Positions 46,135 to 56,716 of a DNA stretch of 64,000 bases are shown here, piece after piece; positions within the stretch are counted from its first letter, which is position 1; each line of letters opens with the position of its first letter. The stretch spans positions 118,010,458 to 118,074,457 of the forward strand of contig CM066994.1 of NCBI GenBank assembly GCA_033977485.1. Direction: 5' to 3'. This DNA is from Hydrangea macrophylla. Taxonomy: Eukaryota; Streptophyta; Magnoliopsida; Cornales; Hydrangeaceae. The notes under the pieces were generated by a model. That model did no database searches, was not told the DNA's origin, and saw only the letters and a program-made list of their open reading frames with translations. A program made the position numbers and the translations under genes.

Positions 46135-46410
46135 AGTCGCGCGCGCGGGCCGCTCGCGCGAAAGGTTGCTCGCGCGGGCCGCTCGCGCGACCTGCCCATT
46201 TTTCTTTTTATTTTAAAAACCTTTTCTTTCTGCCTGAAATCAGCCAACTCGCGCGCGCGGGTCGCTCGCGCGAAAGGTTGCTCGCGCGGGGGTCGCTCGC
46301 GCGATCTGCCTATTTTTCATTTTCTTTATAAAACTTTTCTGTCTGCCTGAAACCACGCGGCTCGCGCGCGTAGGCTGCTCGCGCGACCCTCGCTCGCGCG
46401 ATCGGGCACG
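46135..46410. repeat. CpG-rich GCTCGCGCGA array in LTR C
   Basis: Three units of about 125 bp, each with several GCTCGCGCGA/GGGCCGCTCGCGCG motifs followed by a CCTTTTCTTTCTGCCTGAAA-like AT-rich spacer. It is the only CpG-dense patch in an AT-rich region. The 5' LTR copy (55055-55335) has several CG to CA/TG changes. Confidence 0.85.
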
Positions 46411-47841
46411 CGAGTCTTTGCAGAGTCTTCATCTTCCTCGTGAAACTGCTCTGTTTTAGTTTTGGGGTCTGTTTTTGACCCAGATCAAATTCAGAAGTAA
46501 GTATGTCTTGCCATATATGATTCTCTTCGGTTTTTCACAGGGACTAAGAATCTACAACTAATTTAGCATGAATCGAACCATATCTCTCTAATTTTATGAA
46601 AAACTAAAAGGTGTAAAAATTTGATTTCTAATATACTTTTTAATATGAATGAATTGGGCTCTAAAACTTCAAACATGGCATATGAGATGTATAATCTTTC
46701 ATTTTTATCTCTAAAAATGAATTTTGGTTGAGTTTGAAAAGTTATGGTTTTCAAGCTATGAAACTCATACGCAAATTCATCAATGGTGGTTTACAAAATT
46801 AAACAAATACATAGCAAATAAATATGAAATTACATTCTTAGTGAGTTAGTAATACTCGCTGATACAAAAGATGAAGAGTATGTTGAGAAAGATTCACAAA
46901 TAAGAACTCCAATTGCACTTGGCTATGGAGATTAAGAGCTCTCTCTTTCTAAAATAAATTTTGTATTAACTCTCTGTGTTCTCTCTGTGCAAGTATATTG
47001 TGCAGAAAGTGTGTGTGAGTAGTGTACATATAGATGAATAACAAGAAGGCAACTTGGTGCCCAAGAACCACCTTGATTACTCTACAAATTTAATTTGTTT
47101 TTCTAATTAACCAAATGCTATAATACACAGATATACATACGTATATACACTGATACATATAACTCCACAGTTAAGTCAAGAGCCAAATGTAGACTCCTAG
47201 GGGGCAAAGCAAGGGTGTTTGGGAATTTGGCTTATGGCACTATAATTACACACACAAGTTTGGGGTTGCCAAACATGGCACAAACTAGTTGCCTAGAATC
47301 ACTTCGGGTGTTTGGCAAAATAGCTTATGGCACTAGGAATTAAACACACACCATATACATACCCAAACAATCTTATAAATGATTGGTAGCATTAATGAGA
47401 TTAAAGCAAGTGTCACTTCATGATTGATGGGGAATCCAATATTGTGGGAGATTAACGCGGCGCGGACAGTTTTAAGCACAAACTGGTATTTTCATGACGC
47501 GGTGTTCGTCATAAAAATACAGGAAATTCATTTTAACGTAAGAAATGGTTTTCTGGTTTTCTAAAAATACAGTTTGAATTAAAAGAAAACCTTTTCACCG
47601 TTTTGAAATACAGACTTTGAAATTCAACACAAGTATTGCTAAATTTTATAAAATTGTAGTTTGGCCCCAATAAGAATTTTAAATATGAAATCAAGCGAGA
47701 AATAAATTCTACACATAAGAATTGAAATTAAAATAAAAAGTAGATAATGAATATTAAATATGACAATACCAATAAATGAAAATGCAGGTTATTACACCCT
47801 TCCTCCCGTAAACAGGATTTCGTCCCCGAAATCAAGACTAA

Positions 47842-48651
47842 CTAGTCCTGAAACAACTCCGGGTACTTCATCCTCATCTCAACTTCAACTTCCCACGAGG
47901 CTTCATTCTCGTCATGGTGATTCCACTGAAGCTTCACCAACGGAATGTCTTTATTCCTCAGCTTCTTGATACTCTGATCTAGAATCTTCACGGGTCTTTC
48001 CTTGTTAGAAACGTTATGACTAGTCTCAATATCGTCATAACTAACCACGTGCGAGGGGTCTCGTATGTACTTCCTTAGCATACTCACATGAAATACATTG
48101 TGGACCCCAGACATCTTCGGTGGTAGCGCGAGTCGATAAGCCACTTTCCCGACACGTTCCAAAATCTCGAACGGTCCGATGAAACGCGGAGCTAACTTCC
48201 CTTTCTTGAGACCGAAGCGTACTACTCCTCGGGTTGGTGAAACCTTAAGAAGTACGTGATCTCCAACACTGAATTCCAAATCTTTCCGGCGTCGATTAGC
48301 ATAACTCTTATACCGGCTCTGAGCGGTTCTCATCCTCTCCTTGACCAAGGAAATCTTCTCGTTGGTTTCTCTAACCAAATCTGGTCCCAACAACTCTGTG
48401 TCCCCAACCTCTGCCCAACACAACGGAGAACGACATGGTCGTCCGTACAATGCTTCGAACGGAGCCATACCGATACTTGTGTGATAACTGTTGTTATAGG
48501 CAAATTCAACCAACGGCAAGTGTGTTTCCCAAGATTCTTCAAAATCAATAACACAAGCCCTAAGCATATCCTCCATGATCTGATTAACACGCTCAGTTTG
48601 CCCATCTGTCTGAGGGTGAAAAGCAGTACTCATCTTGAGTGAAGTTCCCAT
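47842..48651 (-). pseudogene. Element C integrase C-terminal half and chromodomain
   Basis: Starts in the integrase core with [20 protein letters not shown], which carries the catalytic glutamate. It continues through [19 protein letters not shown], the GPY/F-like LAPRFIGPFEILERVG, and [16 protein letters not shown], and ends in a chromodomain (VKLQWNHHDENEASWEVE, MKYPELF). It is separated from the upstream integrase half by a stop/frameshift at about 48670. Confidence 0.9.
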
Positions 48652-48669
48652 AGCTTCTTGCAGACTTTC

Positions 48670-49182
48670 CTAAAATCTAGAAGTAAAACGCACGTCACGG
48701 TCTGACACAATCGACACAGGTGCACCGTGAAGTCGCACAACTTGTTGTATGTACATCCGGCTCATCTTTTCCACCAGATATGTCATACTATAAGCAATGA
48801 AATGAGCTGATTTTGTCAATCGATCCACGATTATCCAAATAGCGTCATGATTCTGCTGTGATCGAGGCAATCCTACTACAAAATCCATCATTATGTGCTC
48901 CAACTTCCAACCAGGAACGGGTAGTGGTTGCAACAATCCTGACGGTCTCTGATTCTCGACTTTGACTTGCTGGCACGTCAAACATTTGGATACAAATTCG
49001 GCCACATCCTTCTTCATACCTTCCCACCAGAAATTTCTCTTCAAATCTTTGTACATTTTTGTTCCTCCCCGGTGAACCGTATATCTTGACTTATGTGCTT
49101 CTTCCAGAATGTCTTTCCTTAATTTACCACAATCCGGCACACATAATCTCTTCCTGCACCGATATCCTCCATCGACTCCCAC
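48670..49182 (-). pseudogene. Element C integrase N-terminal half
   Basis: Contains the zinc-binding HKSRYTVHRGGTKMYKDLKR and CLTCQQVK, and two catalytic aspartates in MMDFVVGLPRS and IVSDRDVRF. It ends at a stop after VRFTSRF, well before the catalytic glutamate, which is in the next frame. Confidence 0.9.
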
Positions 49183-49404
49183 CTTTCATTCTGTCGGGTC
49201 TTTCTCTGACATCTTCACGAACCATGTCTGAAACCTTTCATCTTCTTTCTGAGCTCCAATAATGCGGTCGATAAGAACAGGCTGTAGGATAAGACATCCG
49301 AACAATTGTCCTTCTCCTTCTTCAGCACTCTGTACATCGAACTCCGCCAAAGTCTCCAATGCTCGCTATTCTCTAACCATTAAGGAGGCGATCGTCTCAC
49401 GAGT

Positions 49405-51660
49405 CTACCGACTCAAAGCATCAGTGACCACGTTAGCTTTACTAGGGTGGTACTCTAACGTGAAGTCGTAATCTTTGATCAGCTCCATCCATCTGCGCTG
49501 CCTCATGTTAAACTCTTTCTGTGTGAACAAATATTTTAGGCTCTTGTGATCGAAGAACAAATCAAACTTCTCACCGTGGAGATAGTGTCTCCAAATCTTG
49601 AGTGCAAATACTACTGCTGCCAATTCCAAATCATGAATGGGATAGTTCAACTCATTCGGCTTCAGCTGTCTGGATCCGTAAGCGATAACTCTACCATCTG
49701 GCATAAGTACACACCCTAACCCTTGATATGACGCATCACTAAAGATAGTGAACTTCTCATCAGGCTTGGGTATAGCTAGTACTGGCGCGGTTGTGAGTCT
49801 CTCTTTCAACTCTAGAAAGGCGCGCTCATGCTTCTCTGTCCACTCAAATTTCAAATTCTTCTTTGTCAAACCAGTCAACGGTGCAGCTATTTTAGAAAAC
49901 CCTTCAACAAATCTTCTGTAATAGCCTGCGAGTCCCAGAAAACTCCGAACTTCTGTAGGGTTGCTCGGCCTAACCCAGTTGGACACAACATCGGTATTGG
50001 ACGAATCCACGGAAATTCCTTGAGATGACACCTTGTGTTCCAAAAATTTCACTTCTTGTAACCAGAACTCACACTTACTGAACTTGGCATACAACTGGTG
50101 CTCCTTGAGCGTCTGCATCGCAATCCGTAGGTGTTGCTCGTGTTCTTCCCCTGACTTAGAATAGATCAAAATATCATCTATGAAGACGATGACAAACTGA
50201 TCCAAATAAGGCTTGAACACTCTGTTCATCAGATCCATAAACACTGCCGGGGCATTCGTCATTCCAAACGGCATCACTAAAAATTCATAATGACCACATC
50301 GGGTTCTGAACGCAGTCTTAGGTATATCTTCCTTCCGTACCCTCAACTGATGATATCCCGACCTTAGGTCTATCTTGGAAAATATCGTAGCTCCTTGTAG
50401 TTGATCAAACAAATCGTCAATCCGAGATAAGGGATACTTGTTATTGATAGTCACGCAGTTCAGTTCTCTGTAATCGATACACAACCTGAGCGTCCCGTCT
50501 TTCTTCTTCATAAATAACACCGGTGCTCCCCAAGGCGATGTACTTGGACGTACAAAACCTAGGTTCTCGAGCTCTTGAACTTGTTCCTTCAATTCCAATA
50601 GCTCTGTGGGGGCCATTCTGTAGGGAATCTTGGTGATCGAAGTCGTACCCGGTATAAGCTCAATACAGAACTCTATACTTCTCTCGGGCGGCAAACCAGA
50701 AATGTCTTGAAATACTTCTTCGAAGTCCTTGACTACAGGTATAGACGACGCTGTCGCTTCTGTACTGACGACTTCGATGTTCACTAAACATCTGGTGAGG
50801 AACATATCTCCCGAAGGGTTACATTGAAAATCAAAGGGCTGATTCTCATTGTCGGGGAATGTAATTCTCTTCCTCGCACAATCCAACTTCACTTGATTCT
50901 GAGAGAGCCAATCCATTCCTAGGATTATGTCGAACTCCTTCATTGATAGGACAATCAACCTTGCAGGGATTTCATGGTCTCCTAGCCGTAAAGGACAATC
51001 CTTGCACACGTGTCCTAATCTGACTGCAGCTCCTAATGGCGAAGTAGCCCTCAAAGCTTTCTCTAAACAATGAGGTAAGATACCCAATCTCTGAATTGTA
51101 TTAACAGATATGAATGAAAGAGCAGCACCCGTATCAAATAACACTTTAACATGGGAGTTAAACAAAGTCAATGTACCTTCCACTGCTTGCTGATCAGGTT
51201 GAGCTTCTCCATAATCTCCTTCTTCGTACACAGTTCCATCATATCCAGCGGCATCAGGAATAACAGCATTCAAGCGGGTCTGATCCTGTTGACCATAAGT
51301 CACTTGCTTAGGGGTAGTGTAGAACCTGCTGATGTGACCTGGTTCACCACAGTTGAAGTAGACTATTCCTTGCTGAGCAGGATTCCTTAGTGCCTTGCAA
51401 TCTTGAGCCACATGACCAGGGTTGCCACAGTTGAAGCATTTTCCAGTACTACTTCCTTCTCTTACTCGGGGTTGAGTCGGATAGGTGATAGCTTGGGTTC
51501 TCTTACTTCCATCAAAATTCCTCTTCTGCCCTTGGGTACGATTCATTGGCGGTCTATTTCCAAAATTACCCCTTTGAGGCGGTCGAAATTCAAATTGCTT
51601 ACGGTTCACTCGAGCGTCTTCTTCTAGATCAGTAGCCAAGCCAACCAATCCCTCAAACAT
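49405..51660 (-). pseudogene. Element C zinc knuckle-protease-RT-RNase H
   Basis: A 751-codon frame. It has a good CCHC knuckle [14 protein letters not shown] (residues 75-88) and a second, ruined one where the first and last cysteines are tyrosines ([14 protein letters not shown]). The protease site is [12 protein letters not shown] (near residue 175). RT has [22 protein letters not shown] and [11 protein letters not shown]. RNase H has [22 protein letters not shown] and TDALSR, where the frame ends. The enzymatic core looks intact although its flanks are broken. Confidence 0.92.
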
Positions 51661-52262
51661 CTAGGTGACCTAGAGTCAGGCGGCGAATTTGCGGTGTCAG
51701 TCTTTGGTTATACTTCCATATCTTCTTCTCCTCAGTATCAACTAGGTGTGGAGCGAACCGAGACAGTCTCTCGAACTGTGTGGTGTACTCTTGCACCGAC
51801 TTGGTTCCTTGCGTCAGGTCCATGAATTCCTTCTCTCTTATATGCCTCTCCGTAGCCGGGAAATACTTTTCCAAAAACCTTCCTTTGAACGCAGTCCATG
51901 TCATTCCCATTGCAGCTCCATTTCCGATAGTAGCTATGACCGAATCCCACAGCATCGGTCAATTGAAATGTAGCCAACCTCCTCTTGTCCATCTCGTTGC
52001 ACTGGACAACTTCGAACATGAGGTCCATCTATCTTAACCACTGTTCCGCTTTCCAGGGTTTTGCGGTACCCGCAAACTGCTCGGGTCTGAGTGTACGGAA
52101 TCTCTCCAACAGTTTGTCTCCAGTCTGGCGGTCTTGTCGGTTATCATTCTGATTACTGATTCTTTCCAAACGTCTGAAAAACGCTTCAAACATCCCTGTG
52201 GGATCGGCAGCCTCAGGTGCTCCCTCGATCAAATTCCTGTTCCTCCTTAGTCCTCCAGCCAT
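51653..52262 (-). pseudogene. Element C gag capsid, broken
   Basis: From ATG 52262 (MAGGLRRNRN) the frame runs to an in-frame TAG at about 52029 (after AEQWLR), resumes with FEVVQCNEMDKRRLATFQL, then shifts near 51960 into the frame with TWTAFKGRFLEKYFP and EFMDLTQGTKSVQEYTTQF. This is the standard plant gypsy capsid order. One stop and at least two frameshifts disable it. Confidence 0.85.
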
Positions 52263-52663
52263 TCTATGCATGATAATGATAGCAGAATAAGGAAAATGCA
52301 TGCAACAGTATTATGAAGCAATTTAAATGATGACAACATTCAAAAGAGTATATTTTATATATAACTTCTTGTCAAGTTGATACAAAAAGCGTGTATGATC
52401 AGGTCAATGCCTACCCTATCTATATGGGTTAGGACGCATAGTGTCCATGCAAGAGTTAAAAGTTACAAAAAAATGGGGTCATTGCCTTATACTCGAATGC
52501 ATGTAAATACAGTTTGCAAAAAGAGAATAGAGATGCTAATAAAAAATAGTTAATATATACAAGGCGATATCTAAACGGTCAGTCATCGCCGTAGGTAGCC
52601 ATCAACAGGTCAAGCGAGTCGGCCTGATGAAGTCGCTGAACATGGGTGGGGCCTGCCCCAAAA

Positions 52664-53182
52664 TTACAGCTGTAAGAGGTCAGGTCCAGGAGCATCTGCC
52701 TCAGGCAAGGCTGGCTCGAGTGCAAGTGCCTCCTCAAGGTCGACTGCGAAGTCGTCCCAACCCAAGCCATCCTCCTCAGCGTCCTCGATAATAGGAGCAA
52801 GTACAACGTCACTGTCACCATCATCCTCAACAGCGGGGACAACTGGTGGAGGCATCTCTAGCTGTGCAAGGTAAGCTTGCACAACCTGAACCTCAAGGGG
52901 TAGATAGAAGGCATCGCTGTTAACCAAGCGAACCATTTCTACAATTTGACCACATCGAACCAACACTAAGCGCTGGATCTCGATAAAGTACAGAATCTCA
53001 AGGCGGACACGAGGCAAGTCGACCAGTCCTAACACATGAATCTGGTGCCAGAAGTCTAACTCGACGGTAGCAGCTGCACGCTGCCCAATGGTGGTAAAAT
53101 AAAGTATCGCATAAGCCGGTACTATCGTAACCCAATGCCCTCCAAAAGCGTCGGGTACAAAAAGAGGATGAGCTGGATCCAT
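52664..53182 (-). CDS. Unrecognised leader ORF between primer site and gag of element C
   Basis: A frame open from the primer site has its first downstream ATG at 53182 and runs about 172 codons to 52664. The beginning (MDPAHPLFVPDAFGGHWVTI) and a middle helix-like region are of ordinary protein composition. The C-terminus is acidic and Pro-rich. I do not recognise the family. Chromoviruses usually have only a short leader here, so this may be an extra ORF or a captured fragment. The apparent upstream extension to 53428 crosses the primer site and is not credible. Confidence 0.4.
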   Translation of the reverse strand: MDPAHPLFVPDAFGGHWVTIVPAYAILYFTTIGQRAAATVELDFWHQIHVLGLVDLPRVRLEILYFIEIQRLVLVRCGQIVEMVRLVNSDAFYLPLEVQVVQAYLAQLEMPPPVVPAVEDDGDSDVVLAPIIEDAEEDGLGWDDFAVDLEEALALEPALPEADAPGPDLLQL

Positions 53183-53358
53183 ACCTGAAAAAGGTACTAA
53201 CTTAAAGCAGGAAAGAGATAATCTTAGGCGTCTGGGTTCTGAGTCTATCCTCCCTGTCGTAACATCGGGTGCAAAGCTTAAGCTAACAGATCGTGGAATC
53301 GGGTCTAAATTAGTAAACCCTAACCTGGCTAAACTATCTTGAGATAAATAATAACCTG

Positions 53359-53370
53359 GCTCTGATACCA
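53359..53370 (-). other. Primer-binding site, initiator tRNA-Met type
   Basis: TGGTATCAGAGC on the minus strand, continuing CAGGTTAT. It directly follows GTTACA-AG, the end of the Cassandra-type LTR, and not the end of the 2,985-bp LTR of element C. Confidence 0.93.
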
Positions 53371-53372
53371 CT

Positions 53373-53613
53373 TGTAACGACCCATCTCCCCGTCTAGCAA
53401 CAATATTGTCCGCTTTAGGCCTAAACACAAAGAACTTCCCAGGAGGTCACCTATCCCTGGTACTGCTCTAGCAGCAGCACACTTAACTGTGAAGTTCTTT
53501 CATGTTTAGCTCCCTCACGGTTTTAAAAGGCCTTGTTGCATATAGAGGGGCAATTAATCCTTATAAACTAGTCCAGGAACTTCACCCCAGGCGATGTGAG
53601 ACAAGCCCCTACA
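53373..53613 (-). mobile_element. Cassandra-type LTR, 241 bp, with 5S rRNA-like region
   Basis: On the minus strand it begins TGTAGGGGCTTGTCTCACAT and ends GGGTCGTTACA, within the 240-350 bp size known for Cassandra TRIM LTRs. It has a TATA-like GTTTATAAGG, then the 5S-like block. The remaining bases 53614-53731 join it to the 5' LTR of element C and include a GATGGATGAGGTGAG purine tract that could be a Cassandra polypurine tract. Confidence 0.78.
53419..53530 (-). other. 5S rRNA-derived sequence (not a functional 5S gene)
   Basis: The minus strand reads CAGTTAAGTGTGCT, then GCAGTACCAGGGATAGGTGA, then CCTCCTGGGAAGTTCTTTGT. This tracks the 3' two-thirds of plant 5S rRNA, including the pol III A-box and C-box regions. 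The 5' third is poorly conserved and the copy is embedded in an LTR, so it is a Cassandra-type 5S domain, not an rRNA gene. Confidence 0.8.
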
Positions 53614-53731
53614 CCCGAGCTCACCTCATCCATCTTGGCCATCCTGCCTCAGGAGTATTGACTCTTGGTCGTCACAATCCACCCTCCTTAAGGGCCACAC
53701 GTCCTCGTGTGGGACCTGCCCCATACTTTTG

Positions 53732-56716
53732 GCTCACGCCCCGACGTAGCATAAATATGGAAAGTGTTTAATTTCCTTTATGGACCCGTAGGTCGCGACA
53801 GTTTGAAGGATCGATTCCGTCCCAAACGTCGAACAACATAAAACCATAAATCAGAGTAGAGCAATCAAGGCTTACAAATATTTTTCTAACTTATTACATA
53901 TTACAGCACGGGGTCTCTAAAGGCACAAACTGCCTTGAATCAAAACAATAACTTAGTGTCTATTATAGTTATCCTTATTACAAAATCAGTTCAACTTAAA
54001 GCATATAACAGTAAACTCTGTTTCCAGTAGTTGTTCTCAATTCGCATAGTTATAACGTTCATCCTGATCATAACCTGAAAAACTTGAACACGAATGTCCA
54101 GGACACATCAACGTCGTCAGCTTCAAGAAGCTGGTGAGTATTAAAAACATAACTTTGAATGTAAAACATATTCATTTACCATTTTCCAATTCTCATTTAA
54201 ATCCACAAGTTTATATTTAAGATAAAGAGTTCATTTTAGAAAAATAACCACAATGTTATTTGAGAGATAAATTCACATATATGTGACTGTGTATGAGAAC
54301 AATGCACCATCTCATCTTACCGACTCTTTTCTCTCGACAAAAACCCAACAACCCACCATCACACACCGGTATCTTTGAAACGCTAAGATGGCCACACTTT
54401 AGCACAGGGGTGCAAGGGAATGTCCAGTTTGCCTCACACTTTGGTCCGGGGTACCAGGGAGTGTCCATTGCCTCACACTTTGACTACCTAATCCACCATG
54501 CAAATATCGGAGGAACCCTCACGCAGTATCCAGACTCGAGTATCAGGGAGTGTCCGTAGGCCACACTTTAGCACTTCCATGGGTGCCAGGGAATGTCCAA
54601 GTTTGGCTTCACACACTTTGACGCTACCATGGTCATCAGGAAGTGTCCAGTTTTGCCACCGTCGCATTTCAAAGACACCCTCGCCGCAATCTCAATCACA
54701 ACACACTTTGGTACTCACTTACCAGAGAGTGTCCACATCACATTCTCAACCGCACTCACTATGCCACACTGACCATTACTCTTTTCCAAACTGACCAACA
54801 TTCACACTCACCATGCATGTACAACTGACACCACATGTATGTCATGAAACTTTAAAACATGAGGCAATTTGCTGATTTATACAAACGACACACGCACGGG
54901 AATTGATAAGTCATAATACAACGTTTTAATCGTCCAAACATAACCATTTAAGATTCTGATTTAATAAATTTCCCAAACAGAGCCTTAACAGTTCATAAAA
55001 TACCACCTAAACAGTTCCTTAACACAAAACAAGCAAGAACTAGAAACTGCCAGAAGTCGCACGCGCAGGCCACTCGCGCGAAAGGTCGCTCGCGCGGGCC
55101 GCTCGCGTGACCTGTCCTTTTTTTTTATTATTTTAAAAACCTTTTCTTTTTGCCTGAAATCAGCCACCTCACGCGCGCGGGTCGCTCGCGCGAAAGGTTG
55201 CTCGCGCGGGGGTCGCTCGCGCGATCTGCCTATTTTTCATTTTCTTTATAAAACTTTTCTGTCTGCCTGAAACCACGCGGCTCGCATGAGCGGGTCGCTC
55301 GCACGACCCTCGCTCGCGCGATCGCGAGCGCGAGTCTTTGCAAAGTCTTCATCTTCCTCGTGAAACTGCTCTGTTTCAGTTTTGGGGTCTGTTTTTGACC
55401 CAGATCAAATTCGAAAGTAAGTATGTCTTGCCATATATGATTCTCTTCGGTTTTTCACAGGGATTAAGAATCTACAACTAATTTAGCATGAATCGAACCA
55501 TATCTCTCTAATTTTATGAAAAATTAAAAGGTGTGCAAATTTGATTTCTTTTATACTTTTTAATATGAATGAATTGGGCTCTAAAACTTCAAACATAGCA
55601 TATGAGATGTATAATCTTTCATTTTTATCTCTAAAAATGAATTTTGGTTGAGTTTGAAAAGTTATGGTTTTCAAGCTATGAAACTCATACGCAAATTCAT
55701 CAATGGTGGTTTACAAAATTAAACAAATACATAGCAAATAAATATGAAATTACATTCTTAGTGAGTTAGTAATACTCGCTGATACAAAAGATGAAGAGTA
55801 TGTTGAGAAAGATTCACAAATAAGAACTCCAATTGCACTTGGCTATGGAGATTAAGAGCTCTCTCTTTCTAAAATAAATTCTGTATTAACTCTCTGTGTT
55901 CTCTCTGTGCAAGTATATTGTGCAGAAAGTGTGTGTGAGTAGTGTACATATAGATGAATAACAAGAAGGCAACTTGGTGCCCAAGAACCACCTTGATTAC
56001 TCTACAAATTGAATTTATTTTTCTAATTAACCAAATGCTATAATACACAGATATACATACGTATATACACTGATACATATAACTCCACAGTTAAGTCAAG
56101 AGCCAAATGTAGACTCCTAGGGGGCAAAGCAAGGGTGTTTAGGAATTTAGCTTATGGCACTATAATTATACACACAAGTTTGGGGTAGCCAAACATGGCA
56201 CAAACTAGTTGCCTAGAATCACTTTGGGTGTTTGGCAAAATAGCTTATGGCACTAGGTATTAAACACACACCATATACATACCCAAACAATCTTAGAAAT
56301 GATTGGAAGCATTAATGAGATTAAAGTAAGTGTCACTTCATGATTGGTGGGGAATCCAATATTGTGGGAGATTAACGCGGCGCGGACAATTTTAAGCACA
56401 AATTGGTATTTTCATGACGCGGTGTTCGTCATAAAAATACAGGAAATTCATTTTAACGTAAGAAATGGTTTTCTGGTTTTCTAAAAATACAGTTTGAATT
56501 AAAAGAAAACCTTTCCACCGTTTTGAAATACAGACTTTGAAATTCAACACAGGTTTTGCTAAATTTTATAAAATTGTAGTTTGGCCCCAATAAGAATTTC
56601 AAATATGAAATCAAGCGAGAAATAAATTCTACACATAAGAATTGAAATTAAAATAAAAAGTAGATAATGAATATTAAATATGACAATACCAATAAATGAA
56701 AATGCAGGTTATTACA
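53732..56716 (-). repeat. 5' LTR of element C
   Basis: Same length as the 3' LTR and ends at target duplication GAAAG. Its inner terminus reads GGGGCGTGAGCC instead of GGGGCGTGACA, so the final CA has been lost at the junction with the Cassandra-like segment. Confidence 0.9.

Larger units (their letters stand above)
44812..47796 (-). repeat. 3' LTR of element C
   Basis: Reads TGTAATAACC...GGGGCGTGACA on the minus strand. Contains six CCAGGGARTGTCC motifs (45480-45815) and a GC-rich GCTCGCGCGA array (46135-46410). Confidence 0.92.
44812..56716 (-). mobile_element. Element C: Ty3/gypsy chromovirus, complete with target duplication
   Basis: LTRs 44812-47796 (3') and 53732-56716 (5'), 2,985 bp each, are flanked by a perfect GAAAG duplication (44807-44811, 56717-56721). 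The polypurine tract GGGAGGAAGGG (reverse strand of 47797-47807) borders the 3' LTR. Gag, protease, RT, RNase H, integrase and chromodomain are all recognisable on the minus strand but broken. A 361-bp foreign segment separates the 5' LTR from the primer site. LTR divergence is visibly greater than in the LARD, so it is older. Confidence 0.92.

Noticed and set aside
53183..53428. Upstream extension of the element C leader ORF
   Set aside because: It would start inside the Cassandra-like LTR and translate the primer-binding site. A start at 53182 is more reasonable.
53419..53530. 5S rRNA gene
   Set aside because: The 5' third of 5S is not conserved, internal positions are changed, and it is embedded in a 241-bp TG...CA LTR as in Cassandra elements.
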